A stretch of DNA of 64,000 nt from the NCBI GenBank assembly GCA_947579665.1, contig OX388352.1, positions 34,156,216-34,220,215 on the forward strand, given 5' to 3'. The notes below the pieces were generated by a model. That model had not been told where the DNA came from, searched no databases, and saw only the letters and a list, made by a program, of their open reading frames with translations. A program made the position numbers and the translations under genes. The DNA is from Sympetrum striolatum (lineage: Eukaryota > Arthropoda > Insecta > Odonata > Libellulidae). Of the stretch, positions 1 to 10,618 are shown piece after piece. The first letter of the stretch is position 1, and each line of letters starts with the position of its first letter.

Positions 1-483
1 TAGTTCCACTCAACCTAAAAGTATCAATTTTAATTTATAATAGTTCTTGGTTTGGTGGTATTTGATAATAACTCTTATTGTGCCTATTGTAGTAATCACT
101 ACATAGCAAATGGAACCGGATGCTTAGAAAAGATAAGGAAACAATGCCCTAGGTCAGGGCTTCCACCTATGTGTACCGTTTTGTATTAGAGTAGCGTGAA
201 ATGAACAAGAAGCTCCGCGTTGTTTGCGAGAGACAGAAACTTTTTAGTTCCTTACTAGGCACGCTCCGTATTTTTCTTTTAATAGCTATTCATTATGGTT
301 ATACAGTAAAGTTTATACCACTGTCAGAGTTTTATTTCCTGCTTCCAAATACTGATGAACGAAATATTACTCATTTGTCATTTCTTACAGGATAGAGAAA
401 AATATATCCCTCATTTACTTGTATCAGTCTTGACTGTGGTTGTAAATACATGAGATCTAATGAGCTAATGAGATATGAGTAAA
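1..483. other. Gene-free stretch
   Basis: AT-rich sequence with only short chance reading frames. I see no conserved domain, RNA gene or repeat boundary in it. Confidence 0.5.
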
Positions 484-672
484 CTGAATATTGGGATTAA
501 TTAAGGTCCCTCCGTATAGAATGTCGAGGATTTTAGAAACTGTTACTCGTAGAGTCGTCGCGCTTCACCTACTTTGACATGTTCCCTTTATAGCACTCTG
601 GCTTGTGGAGGATGGCAAGGGAAATTACCTCACTCCTCATCCTGCCTAGTACACCTTATTACCCTCTACTAT
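484..672 (+). repeat. Dispersed repeat, copy A
   Basis: This block matches 15036-15217 in the same orientation. Both contain, in order, GAGGTCCCTCC or AAGGTCCCTCC, a GAATGTC block, GTTACTCGTAGAGTC, a GACATGT(T/C)CCC block, CTGGCTTG, and GCAAGGGAAA followed by ATTACCTCA. The copies differ by scattered substitutions and small indels, so they are old. No protein or tRNA-like head is visible, so the class of element is unknown. Confidence 0.75.
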
Positions 673-2121
673 ATTATGCTTGATTATGTTTGAGAGGGTG
701 TAGTGCAACCGGTCTTCGAGATGAATATTTTACAGACAGTTTTTCAGTTTAATTCAGCATTTTTCAGTTTAGTTCAAGGGTCGAAATGAGGAAAGTCTAG
801 TTTAGTGAGCCGCAAAATTCGAGTACATGCGTGGCTATAGGGAAAGTTTGGGAAGCCCTGATGCAGGTCATGTTTTTTCACTACGCTGTCAGCCTCGCAC
901 CCTTGCATTTCCGTTCAGGAAGTTTCGAAAGAAACACCAGAAAACGCTGCCGTACCAGGGAGCCTTGTTTATTGGACACAGGACTTAAGGGAATAATGGA
1001 AAATCCAATTTGTGATTAATACAATTTTTGCCCGCATAACTCTTTAAGTGGTAAACTCGGAGGAAGGGGATCGATTAATCAGCGGATCTCTTCCTGATAT
1101 CTCCCGGAGACCCGGCTCCTTGAAATTCCTTTCTCCAAATTGCACCTCTCATCTCATCTTACTCTAATCGTGGACATTTGCAAAGCTCAATCTTTCAGAA
1201 ATATCACTTTCTCCTTCAAGATTATTCAGGGGCAATTTTTTGACTGAAAAATGTTTTCGAATTTCAAGCGAATTTTTCGGCCAAAAATTCGCTTGCAATG
1301 AGTAGCCAGGGGCGGGAGAAGTTTTTAATCTATCGTTGGTGATTGATTATTCGTGTATGCACGTTTCATTAACGGAACCAAAGGCCGAATCTGAAGACAT
1401 AAAGCTGCCCTCAAGTCACGCATTTCAAATATTTTTGATACTTTTAATGGTACCGTATAAGCTTCCTAAAAAGAAGAATTTATAACTCCCGTTGTAACGA
1501 ATTCTAAAAGGAGAATTTTTTATATTTTCACTTGAAGTCATTGACGAAACCGAGAAAGAAATAAATGTTCTAGGTAGCTGAGTTTATTTCAAGGAATAAA
1601 GAATAGTTGCGAAGAATAAAGGATATACGCACAAGGGTTTATAGAGAGTGGGGCTAAAGGAACTCAATCAAAGGGTGCTAATGCTTGAGTAAGCGGAAAA
1701 TTGAAGTTATTATCTATCAAAATCTAAACGCCCGCGAAAAATTTTCTCGTCTTGGGTTCCTAGCAAAGTTTCAGTATCAGTTTTAGATTTTTTACTTACC
1801 CTAAATTTAATATAATATAAGAGAAGAAAATTTATTGGTTCTACTATAAACTTTGCTTGTATATCTTCGTTAAACCATATAGTAGACCGCCAGTGAATAT
1901 GTTGGCAAGTTTAGCATACCTAAATTTTGAACTCCCGTATGTTATGGAGCCATTTAGTATAAAAATGACTATTGTGTTTATATTTAGAAACTTGTATATT
2001 TAACCGATGTTAGTAATTTACGTATGAAATATTGGTTGGTAAAGTTAGAACTAAAAGCAAACTTGATTACATCAAACACTCTATACTATACTATATTTAC
2101 TGCACGCAGCATTTGCTTCTT
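673..2121. other. Gene-free stretch with one short hairpin
   Basis: No supported gene. CAAGCGAATTTTT at 1265-1277 pairs perfectly with AAAAATTCGCTTG at 1283-1295 across a 5-base loop. Nothing else stands out. Confidence 0.5.
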
Positions 2122-2988
2122 AAATACAAAAAATCTGATGTGGCCAGCACATGACTTTCTCCATATATAAGATGTAAATATTTATCTACGACAGTATTTT
2201 CGAACTCTGTATTCCATCTAAACTTTGAAGATGAGTGATTAATTTATATCATATTATATATTACGTCACAAACATTATAAATAATGTTTTTCGGGACATG
2301 CTCGATGAAAAACGATGAAATGGCTATTCGCCCACAGCGCCCAGAGCGCTCATGAAGTACATAATCGGCAACTTCCGGTTTATCAGTATTTCATGAATAT
2401 CTCCTAAAAAATCAGTTTTACAAAAATATATTTCAAACAAAAGTTATAGCAAATATTATTTTCTAAAACTATTATAAAAAATAGTATATACCTAAATATC
2501 ATATTTATTGAGATATTTTGAAAACCGGAAATGAGCTTTGAAGAATACAGCTCGACTTCCGGTAAACCGATTTACTCCAAAAACTAATCAACTCTAACGA
2601 CTGTAACAAAAGTACAATTTATGAAATTTGGTGTTGATCCGACAATTAGTTTTCATGTTAGAGCGCCCACCAAGTACATAATCAGCTACTTCCGGTTTAT
2701 CAGTATTTCACGAATAACTCCTAATCAACCGGTGATAAAAAAATATGTTAAATACAAAAGTTATAGTAAATACATTTTCTAAAACTTTTATAAGGTATAC
2801 AATATACCTATATATCATATTTATGGAGATATTTTGAAAACCGGAAATGAGCTTTGATGAATAAAGCTCGACTTCCGGTTAACCGATTTTCTCCAAAAAC
2901 TAATCAACTCTGACAGCACACACGACAGTACTATATATGAATTTTGGTATTGATACGACTAATACTTTTCACGTTAGAGCGCCCACTG

Positions 2989-3072
<84 letters not shown>

Positions 3073-3202
3073 ACAGACATCATTCCGAAAATGGTCAAAA
3101 CGTGTTCTAGGGACCCCAAAACATGTATTTCCGTTGAAATCTCGAAGTCGATTTTTTTCATGAAAACAATACTTTCTCTATACTTCGTATATGGAGAAAG
3201 TA
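2122..3202 (+). mobile_element. 1.1-kb composite repeat, copy 1 (no tRNA-like head)
   Basis: Homologous over its whole length to 31932-32962. It starts near AAATCTGATGTGGCCAGCAC, continues into ACTTTCTCCATATA, and ends in TATATGGAGAAAGTAA, so its outer ends are inverted repeats of about 14 bp. The right end is itself a hairpin. Inside are two tandem units of about 314 bp, starting with GAGCGC near 2346 and 2660, with a third truncated start at 2974. Each unit contains CCGGAA...TTCCGG arms enclosing GAGCT/AGCTC. The third start runs into a (CA)n tract. It has no coding capacity. It is a non-autonomous element of unassigned class; in copy 2 a tRNA-like head precedes it, so it may be the body of a long SINE. 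Confidence 0.7.
2990..3067. repeat. (CA)n microsatellite
   Basis: About 38 uninterrupted CA dinucleotides inside the composite repeat. The equivalent place in the copy at 32791-32839 has a shorter, interrupted CA tract, so the tract belongs to the element and has expanded here. Confidence 0.95.
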
Positions 3203-4002
3203 AAAAACGGTTGTGATGCAAAATCTAATGTTTTCATTACAGAAAAAGCGTTAGATGTTAAAGATAAAAATTTATAATTTTTTCTCTTTCTTTTAGTTTT
3301 CATCTTTATTCCGAGCGATAATCATTGGTCATTAAATAAAGTCAACACATAAGGAAAAATGTCTAAAGCGAAAAATGAAAATAACCTTTAGGTTTGGTTT
3401 TTCTTACGAAAGATACTTTCTTTGTTCATATACATACTTACAAACATATAAATATGTGAACTTTCACTCCTAGAAGCTTATGCAGCTACTGCCAAGGATC
3501 AAATTGATCCCCATTGCAATTCAAATTGGTCCATCATAATTTTAATGATTTAAATAATCAATAGCCAAGAAATTAAAATACCTTACAATACAAAGATACT
3601 TGAAATCGGGTATACCTTAACCATTTGAAGTGAACTACCAATGAATAAAATTAAAATACTGGGGAAAATCTTGTAATAATAATTTCTCTGAGTAAATATA
3701 TGAAAAAACTTAGTTGCGTTTGATAAGAGTGATAATTTTCATTTATTAGACATCCTGAGACATTTTATGTCACATAAATTATTGCAAAAACAAATTTAAT
3801 CGATAGATGCTAAAAGAGAGTATTATGAATCATTATTGCGAATATAATAATAATAAACTCCCTTACATCTTTAAAATTAAAAAAATACGATTCGATAAAA
3901 GCGTCTCATGCCAGGAAGTAACGGTTCTAAGAAAAGAATATCTAAAAAATCAAATTAATTAATCTTAGTTTAGTCACCTAGTAGATCGGATTTTAAAAAA
4001 AT
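3203..4002. other. Gene-free AT-rich stretch
   Basis: No coding, RNA or repeat structure that I can support. Confidence 0.5.
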
Positions 4003-4072
4003 CTAACGGGAATCGAACCACGGATATTTCTCTATCCGGGAGGCTGCTTTAATCATATAGACTACCCGGCCA
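4003..4072 (-). repeat. tRNA-derived SINE head
   Basis: On the minus strand a box-A-like GGCCGGGTAGTCTA is followed by AAGCAGCCTCCCGGATA and a box-B-like GTGGTTCGATTCCCG. The arrangement, including the AAGCAGCCTCCC block, matches the plus-strand copy at 4641-4714. The acceptor arms do not pair, so it is a tRNA-derived SINE head and not a tRNA gene. Confidence 0.6.
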
Positions 4073-4087
4073 GAACGTTCGTCCCTT

Positions 4088-4165
4088 TTTCCTTGGGATT
4101 TTTCCTGGGTGCACGTCTTTATGTGCAATAAACCTTTAACCCGTTCCTTTTTAATCTTGTAGATC
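4088..4165 (+). repeat. Fragment of the CCTTGGGATTTTTCC repeat family
   Basis: Contains CCTTGGGATTTTTCCTGGG, then TGTGCAATAAACCTTTAACC. This is the same order as in the copies at 61351-61425 and 63190-63255, which also carry an upstream hairpin missing here. Confidence 0.6.
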
Positions 4166-4640
4166 TTGTAATCGGGGATATAATTCCATAATACTAGTAC
4201 TTCATCATCATGCAATCAGTTACGAGCAGGATTTGGAAGTGAAAAATCGAAGACATTGATTTAGTCTATATTTGAATCTGAGGTAGGAAAAAAGAGAAAT
4301 TGTTTAAAAAACTACTAATTTATGAAAATAAATTAATTGAATTCATGTAATTCATTATTTAAAATTCATTTCTATTTAATAATTTTAGAAAATTGTTTTC
4401 AGCAATATACTATAGGAAGGTCTTATTATAATTTCAAGTCAGGATTTTGGTTACAGTTGATGTTTATCATTTTTAATCAAGGCTTAGAAAATGTACCTAA
4501 AAATATTCTGATTTAATTCCAATAATCTTATTCACCAAGAATGGATTTATAAGAAAATTTAAGTCTTTAGGTATGAACGGAGCTGAACTTTCAGTATACA
4601 AATCAAGTTTTTGCCAATACAAAAATTGTACGTAAAATCT

Positions 4641-4714
4641 GGCTGGGTAGCGTAGTTGTTCAAAGCAGCCTCCCAGATAAAGGAAGATCCCGGGTTCGAT
4701 TCCCGGCCCCATCA
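4641..4714 (+). repeat. tRNA-derived SINE head
   Basis: GGCTGGGTAGCGTAGTTG (box A-like), AAAGCAGCCTCCCAGATA and GGGTTCGATTCCCGG (box B) are spaced as in a tRNA. The ends do not form an acceptor stem, so I call it a SINE head related to the minus-strand one at 4003-4072. Confidence 0.6.
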
Positions 4715-6520
4715 GTTGAATGGTGAACACGAGAAAAGATTAAGGATGATCGGAGAAAACTGATTGTAAAATTAACTTTGTAATTCAAATCTGAATTTCG
4801 TTTCTTAGTTAGTTCAACACCTGTCTATAATAAAACAGGAACCAATTTAGGGTATTCAATTACGATACTGCTTTCTAATTTTTACTAAAATAGTTAAATG
4901 TTTCTAATTTTTACTAAATAGTTTTGCAATAAGTCATTGTTAATAACTTACTATAAAAAGATCGAAAGCTGAATTGTCGAAAACTAGTTGCAGAAATAGA
5001 GCCTGAAATATGTACGTATATTTGTACCAAAGTTCAATTGAATAGATAAGAAAAGAAGGTTACGAAAAGTAGTGTCGACATTTTTGTGACATGTTTGTGT
5101 CGAAACGTTCCTTTAACTGTGAAAAATTCATAATTTTTGGCGATCAGTTATACTAAATCATGTAATCATTTAATAATCCGTAACATGGTTCTTGTTGATT
5201 GCTACAATTTGAATTTATTTCTATCACATAAAAAGTTTTCTCTCCAAACTATTTGTGTTTTAACTGATGGAAAAGTAACAAACAACGCACATACAATGAC
5301 GTTCATAGGGCAAATGCAATGTTGCGGGTAAAAAAAGCTCAGTTTTAATGTTTATTCTTATTATGATAGAAATTTTCGATTTGGAGTAAGGATACTATTT
5401 AAGTGTTAAATTACGTATCTTAAGGCACTAACAATAATCGCAGCCGGAAATACGAACTAAACTATTATTAATAACAGTTAAACACGAATAAAAACAAAAC
5501 ACAAAAAAACACAAACATTCACATTGATACAATACTACGAAAAATGCATTGAAACAAAAATCACCACGTACAGATTAACCACTAACAGAAAAAAGAACTA
5601 GCACAAACACAAAGAATCGTAACACACAATCACACGAAAATCACAACACCAACACAATATAACACAACCGCTACACAAACACAACATAGTAGATAATTAT
5701 GGGGATTACTAACAGCTACCTAGGCCTTTATCACCTCTTGTCCAAGCGCTTGGTATGCTAGAAAAAAATCAAACTTAGATGTATGCTGAAGTACACCCAG
5801 AAATCAGATTATATACAAATAGTTTGTATAAATTAGCTTTCTAAATTTTACCGTCGAAACACATGCATAATTGGATGATTTGAGCTGGAGTGCACATCTG
5901 AGATCATCATACATTAAAGGAATGAAATGTTATTGGCTCGCAAGTCGGATGATCTGCCCCCGGCCATGATGGCTCCTCAATTTACCTCAATATCCCGGAA
6001 TTCCTACGTTTGAAATTAATAAAAGAAGCGATTCCAAAATTACTCGATGAGCTTTTAGGTCGAAATTAATGTCTTCTTTCGATCTCCCGAATGGTAGGAA
6101 AGGTACTATTGAATCTTGAAATTGGAGATCCATCTCCCGTTTATCTTTCCAATAAATTTTCCAGGGCTTTTAATGTTATTATTTGTAACGTCGCCTAATT
6201 CATAGTCTGATCATCTCTCGGATAGGTCTAAAGGGAATCATTCCATCACGGAAAAGGAAAATATTACTATATGGATGCTGTTTTTCTTTAAAACAGACCT
6301 TCTTAAAGAATCGGTGGTCTTATTTGACATTTTATATTCCGCCGAGGGAAATTTAGAACTAAAATGATTCCGTAACCTTAATTTCTTTAAGTTACGCTTT
6401 ATGCTATCACGATGTATCTATATCTCAAAACGCCTTTGCCAGACACATTTCTTACGGAAAAACATTGCGGAAGCTGCTAAATTCGCAGACGATACTGTCC
6501 TGGAGATCAAGGAAAGTATG
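4715..6520. other. Gene-free stretch with an A/C-rich tract
   Basis: No supported gene. From about 5460 to 5690 the plus strand is strikingly rich in A and C and poor in G, with many ACAC and AACAC words but no clean repeat unit. The rest is ordinary AT-rich sequence. Confidence 0.5.
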
Positions 6521-7854
6521 GTCTAACCCAGTGGTTCCCAACGGGGGCGCTACCGCCCCCCGGTGGGCGCTGAGAAGTCTGAGGGGGGCGTTCAGTGCCC
6601 AAGTCATATTGAGGGGGCGTTGAGGTCCAGCCGCCGCCCCTTTGAGCATTTGGCGTATTTAATAGCCACTGACGGCATTACTGACATCTTTGCTTCGATT
6701 CTTTAACTTATGACGCTACTGCCTTTTGGTGCCTGGTGTCAGAAACATTGTTATAAATGCTTTCTCAGCTCTCGCAAAAGCTTGTGACAGAAGGATGCGT
6801 CACGAATGGGGTTGACCTAATCCGTGGAATACTGACGGAATGGAAAGTACGGAGGAGAGGGGCGGAAACGATGTTTGCAGGGCGGCTAATAGTGCGTTTA
6901 CAATGGAAATACGGACATTGTAACTGCCGTTAAAATTCTGCATAAAGGTTATTTGGCAAAAGGAGAATGAAACTCAACCCGATTAAAAAACACACATCTC
7001 CCCGAGCGATTGTTTTAAATCATGTCTCTACTTTGGAATATTCATAGTAGTCCCAAGGATTTTTTCTGTTGATGACACCACCCTATCAAAAGCTTTTATA
7101 AACTTTTATTGAATTTCTTCATCGGCCTCCTTCCACATACACTTAATGACGTTGTAAATTAATTTTCGTTCTTGGCTGTGAAGCGCTTTCAGATTCCCAA
7201 TTTTGGATAGTTCGTTATTTGTAATTGAAAATTATAGGAAAAATGAATGTAGGAATATGACGGAAGGAGAGGAAAATGTGGTAATGATTAAATGGAATGA
7301 AAATAAGTACAGGGCAATGAATTGGAAGTGAAAATAAGAAGGTGGGGGAGTTCTAAAATGATCTGTTTAATAACCATGAGGATTAGAACCAGACTTAAAG
7401 GCAACAAGGCGTAGGGACGGAGCAGACATTACATTGTACATGCTCTCTGCATTTTTCGGGTGTCCGTCCGCGTAGGATGGCTTGGTAACTAAAGTTTCGC
7501 TGACTATCCTGTCAGCGTCTTCAGGTCGAAGGATTAACTTCGACCCTTAACACCTTCACTGTATCGAATTTGGTTAACACTGATAACATCATCGGCTTTT
7601 ACTCGTAGTTTGGTTAATGAAGTTTAACAATGACTGACACAGAGAATAGAAAATAATAATAACAAAACTTTTTATGATTTCTGCTCTGACGCGCTCTGAC
7701 GCAAATTGTTGCCAAATTAATTATTCACCTTACGTTGATTTTTACATAAGTAAATACGGAAATTTTTATCTCCGAAACATATTTTCTTAATAATTACAAT
7801 GTTTCCGTACGTATCTATCAATCATATTATTGTGTTGTTTCTACAGATAGATCC

Positions 7855-9415
7855 ATGTCGGAACCAAAGAAAAAATGTAGGCAATACAATGTCGAATATT
7901 TAAAATATGGTTTCATTCAATCACCCACAAACAAGACATTACTAAAGTGCCTCATTGGTAATGAGGTGTTTTCCAATGAAGCTATGAAACCTTCGCGATA
8001 TGAAGAGCACTTGAGCGAAATACATCCTGAGAAAAAATATAAAAATATATCTTACTTTCAAATACTCAGAGATCAACATTCGAGACGTCCTACTTTGGGT
8101 GATATGTTTTCGGCCGCATCAAAAGAACAAAATGATGGATTACGTGCGTCATATAATATTTCCTTACTCATTGCTAAATCGGGAAAACCACACACAATTG
8201 GTGAAGAATTGATAATTCCAGCTTTGAGTAAAGTTCTGCGTACCGTGCTGCATAAGCCACCGTCTGATATAATTAAAAAAATTCCGTTGCGCAATAATAC
8301 AGTGCAGAGGCGAATAGACGAAATGTCCGAGGATGTGGAGAGTTCTCTAGCTGAGTTTTTGAAGACTACCGAGTTTTCATTACAGCTTGTTGAATCTACT
8401 TTGCCAAAAAACGAGTCTTTACTTCTGGTGTACGTTCGATTCATAAAAGATGAAAGGATTTGTCAAAACTTATTATTCGCAAGAACGTTAGAAATGGACA
8501 CTAAAGGAAAATCTGTTTTTGGCGTTTTGGAACACTATTTTGAATAAAAAGGAATTCCTCTGAATAATATATTGTCTGTTGCTACCGATGGTGCTCCGGC
8601 AATGGTTGGACGTCACCGTGGTTTTATTTCATATTTGAAAAGAGCGGTACCAAATATAGTCGCCGTGCATTGCGTAATTCACCGACAACATTTGGTAGCA
8701 AAACACCTTAGTGATCGCCTTCACCGCTCGCTACAGTATGTAATTACTTCAGTTAACAGGATCAGAAGCAAAGCTCTCGATGATAGATTATTTAGGAAGC
8801 GTTGTGATGAAAACGACTAAGACTTTAATCGGTTACTATTGCACAAAGAAGTTCGTTGGCTGTCAAAAGGTACTTGTCTAAAACGATTTTTTTTAACTCT
8901 TTGAAGCAGTTACTAAGTTTTTTGAAAGTAAAGATTATTTATTAGGAGTGAATTTATTGAAATGTAAGAGCGATATTGCTTATTTGACAGATTTATACAA
9001 CAAATTTAATGAAACAAACTGCAAGGAAATTATTTGAATTTGATCAAATTTGATCAAATTCAAATCATTCCCTTGCAGTTTGTTTCATTCAAATCAAAAT
9101 TCAGGAGGATTTTATCGAATTGTCAACAAATGAAGAGTTGAAATTTAAATTAAATATGGGTATCAAGAATTTCGGCTTCAACATCAAATTCCAATATTAT
9201 ATCCAGCCTTATAGGCTGCAGTAAAGAAATTTTTCATTGCTTTTCCGTCCTCATATTTAGCAGAAAGAGGGTTTAGCATGGTGACCAATCTATTAACTAA
9301 GAAAAGAAACAGGTTTTCAATAGTGGAACGCGGTGACTTAAGGTTATTAATGACAAAAATTACACCAAATATTAATACATTAGTTTCATCGCATCAAGCT
9401 CAGCTGTCTCATTAA
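7855..9415 (+). pseudogene. hAT-family transposase pseudogene (ZBED/SCAND3-like type)
   Basis: The start ATG at 7855 follows TTTCTACAG, which could be a splice acceptor. The N-terminus has a degenerate BED-like finger (KYGFIQSP...KPSRYEEHLSEIHP). Next come the hAT core pieces SVATDGAPAMVGRHRGF and HCVIHRQHLVAKHLS, and, near 9250-9415 in another frame, the C-terminal hAT dimerisation region (ERGFSMVTNLLTKKRNRFS, ERGDLRLLMTKITPN). In-frame TAA stops occur at 8545-8547 and 8818-8820. Frameshifts follow after about 8880, and an 82-bp palindrome at 9008-9089 replaces coding sequence. The family cuts and pastes DNA with an RNase H-like fold; this copy cannot encode a full protein. Confidence 0.92.
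9008..9089. repeat. 82-bp near-perfect palindrome without spacer
   Basis: Two 41-base arms (9008-9048 and 9049-9089) are reverse complements at 39 of 41 positions with no loop. The right arm read on the minus strand keeps an open frame (NETNCKGNDLNLIK), similar to the hAT core at this position, so the palindrome arose by inverted duplication of transposase coding DNA. Confidence 0.9.
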
Positions 9416-9826
9416 TAATATTATATTAATTATTAATAACATATTTCAATCTTCAACAATACTTCCATATTTCATTATCTTAAGATTAAAGAAAATTAAA
9501 AATTTGTTCTTGTTTTTCAATATATTGCATGTACAATGTAGTTAACCTAAGGGGGGCGCTATCAAATTATTGACTGAAAAAGTGGGCCCTGACTCAAAAA
9601 AGGTTGGGAACCTATGGTCTAACCAGTTGTTACATTCTTTAAACGTTTCAGTTAGACTTCATGTACCTCTTTAATGCTGGGAGTATGAATTGATACGTCC
9701 ATGTGGTACCGTTTATTTGTTTATTTATAATGCTGGATTTCGTCAATGTATAAAATGGAGATTATTGGATTATTTATCATCTCAATTTATTTTTCTACTT
9801 CCGTATCATCTGGATTTGGTTTAGAC

Positions 9827-10142
9827 CAGTGGTAGGGAAAATTTTGGCTTAAGGCCACATGTGGCCTGTTAGTGCCTTCTATTTACTTTTCGAAACAAAT
9901 TCCTGCATTCAATAACTTTTATCTTCCAATCTTTCTGATGACTATAGCATATAAAGTGGACGACATTCTCGAATGGTTGAGTCAGAAAATTAATTTATTT
10001 TCTCGCATAAATATCGAAATTTTACTACTTGAATGCAGGCAACACGTAACGCAAATTTGGCCTCGTGATCTATAATGTGGCCTCCCTTATGAGACGGAAT
10101 GCTAAATGTGGCCTTTCGACGGGAGAAGGTTTCCCACGTCTG
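9827..10142. mobile_element. Non-autonomous hAT element
   Basis: The left end is CAGTGGTAGGGAAA and the right end read inward is CAGACGTGGGAAACC. Both ends then contain a GGCCACAT block. The flanks GTTTAGAC (9819-9826) and GGTTAGAC (10143-10150) match at 7 of 8 bases, as expected for an aged 8-bp hAT duplication. The 316-bp body has no transposase. Confidence 0.7.
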
Positions 10143-10315
10143 GGTTAGACGGATAAATGGCTCCATGCTGTATTTACAGAAGCGCATTTCTGGATGGGAG
10201 GGAGAGAGAAAGAACATGGGCTTTCGAAACTGCCTTCTCATACGCCTCGAAAATTAAAAATTGATTTTTTATTGTGTTCAGTTTTACAATTTTACTCATA
10301 CGGAGAGGTTACTTA

Positions 10316-10618
10316 CCGGGTGATTCCCAAAGAGGGCAACAACGCCTCCTTAGGGACGCTGTAGTAATCCAAGGGGGCGCTTGATTCTAGGATATTTTAT
10401 TCCCATTTAATCATATTTTCTTTCCTACTCTATTTTAATTGTCTCTAGGCAGTTATTAAACATTATATTTATATTGGCATTAAACATTTCTGGATGTTTT
10501 AAACTTTGTAGCTTTTATTTTGCTTTTTATTTATTCTTTAGATGTGATCTTACGGAAAATATATTTTATAGGCGCCAACATTAGAGACCGGTAGCATGTA
10601 AAAGTTTGGGAAGCACCG
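10316..10618. mobile_element. Possible hAT-like MITE
   Basis: The ends CCGGGTGATTCCCAAA and (inverted) CCGGTGCTTCCCAAA resemble each other and the nearby hAT ends, and GGCGCC/GGGGGCGC blocks occur just inside. I could not find a convincing 8-bp duplication, so the exact boundaries are uncertain. Confidence 0.4.

Larger units (their letters stand above)
6529..9616 (+). mobile_element. hAT transposon, complete ends, dead transposase
   Basis: A 3,088-bp element. The left end is CAGTGGTTCCCAAC and the right end is GTTGGGAACCTATG, inverted with 12 of 14 matches. It is flanked by an exact 8-bp duplication, GTCTAACC, at 6521-6528 and 9617-9624. The 8-bp duplication, the CAGTGGTTCCC ends and the transposase are all typical of hAT. 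The subterminal regions are rich in GGGGGCGC/GCGCCCCC. The transposase gene it carries (7855-9415) is broken, so the copy could only move in trans. Confidence 0.93.

Noticed and set aside
2931..3221. Long frames on both strands encoding Cys-Val or His-Thr repeats
   Set aside because: They are translations of the (CA)n microsatellite and have no coding support.
4641..4714. A functional tRNA gene (also 4003-4072, 31815-31900 and 58005-58060)
   Set aside because: Box A/box B-like motifs exist, but the acceptor stems do not pair, and related SINE copies share the same surroundings.
8073..8444. Minus-strand frame of 123 codons
   Set aside because: It is a shadow of the hAT transposase pseudogene on the plus strand.
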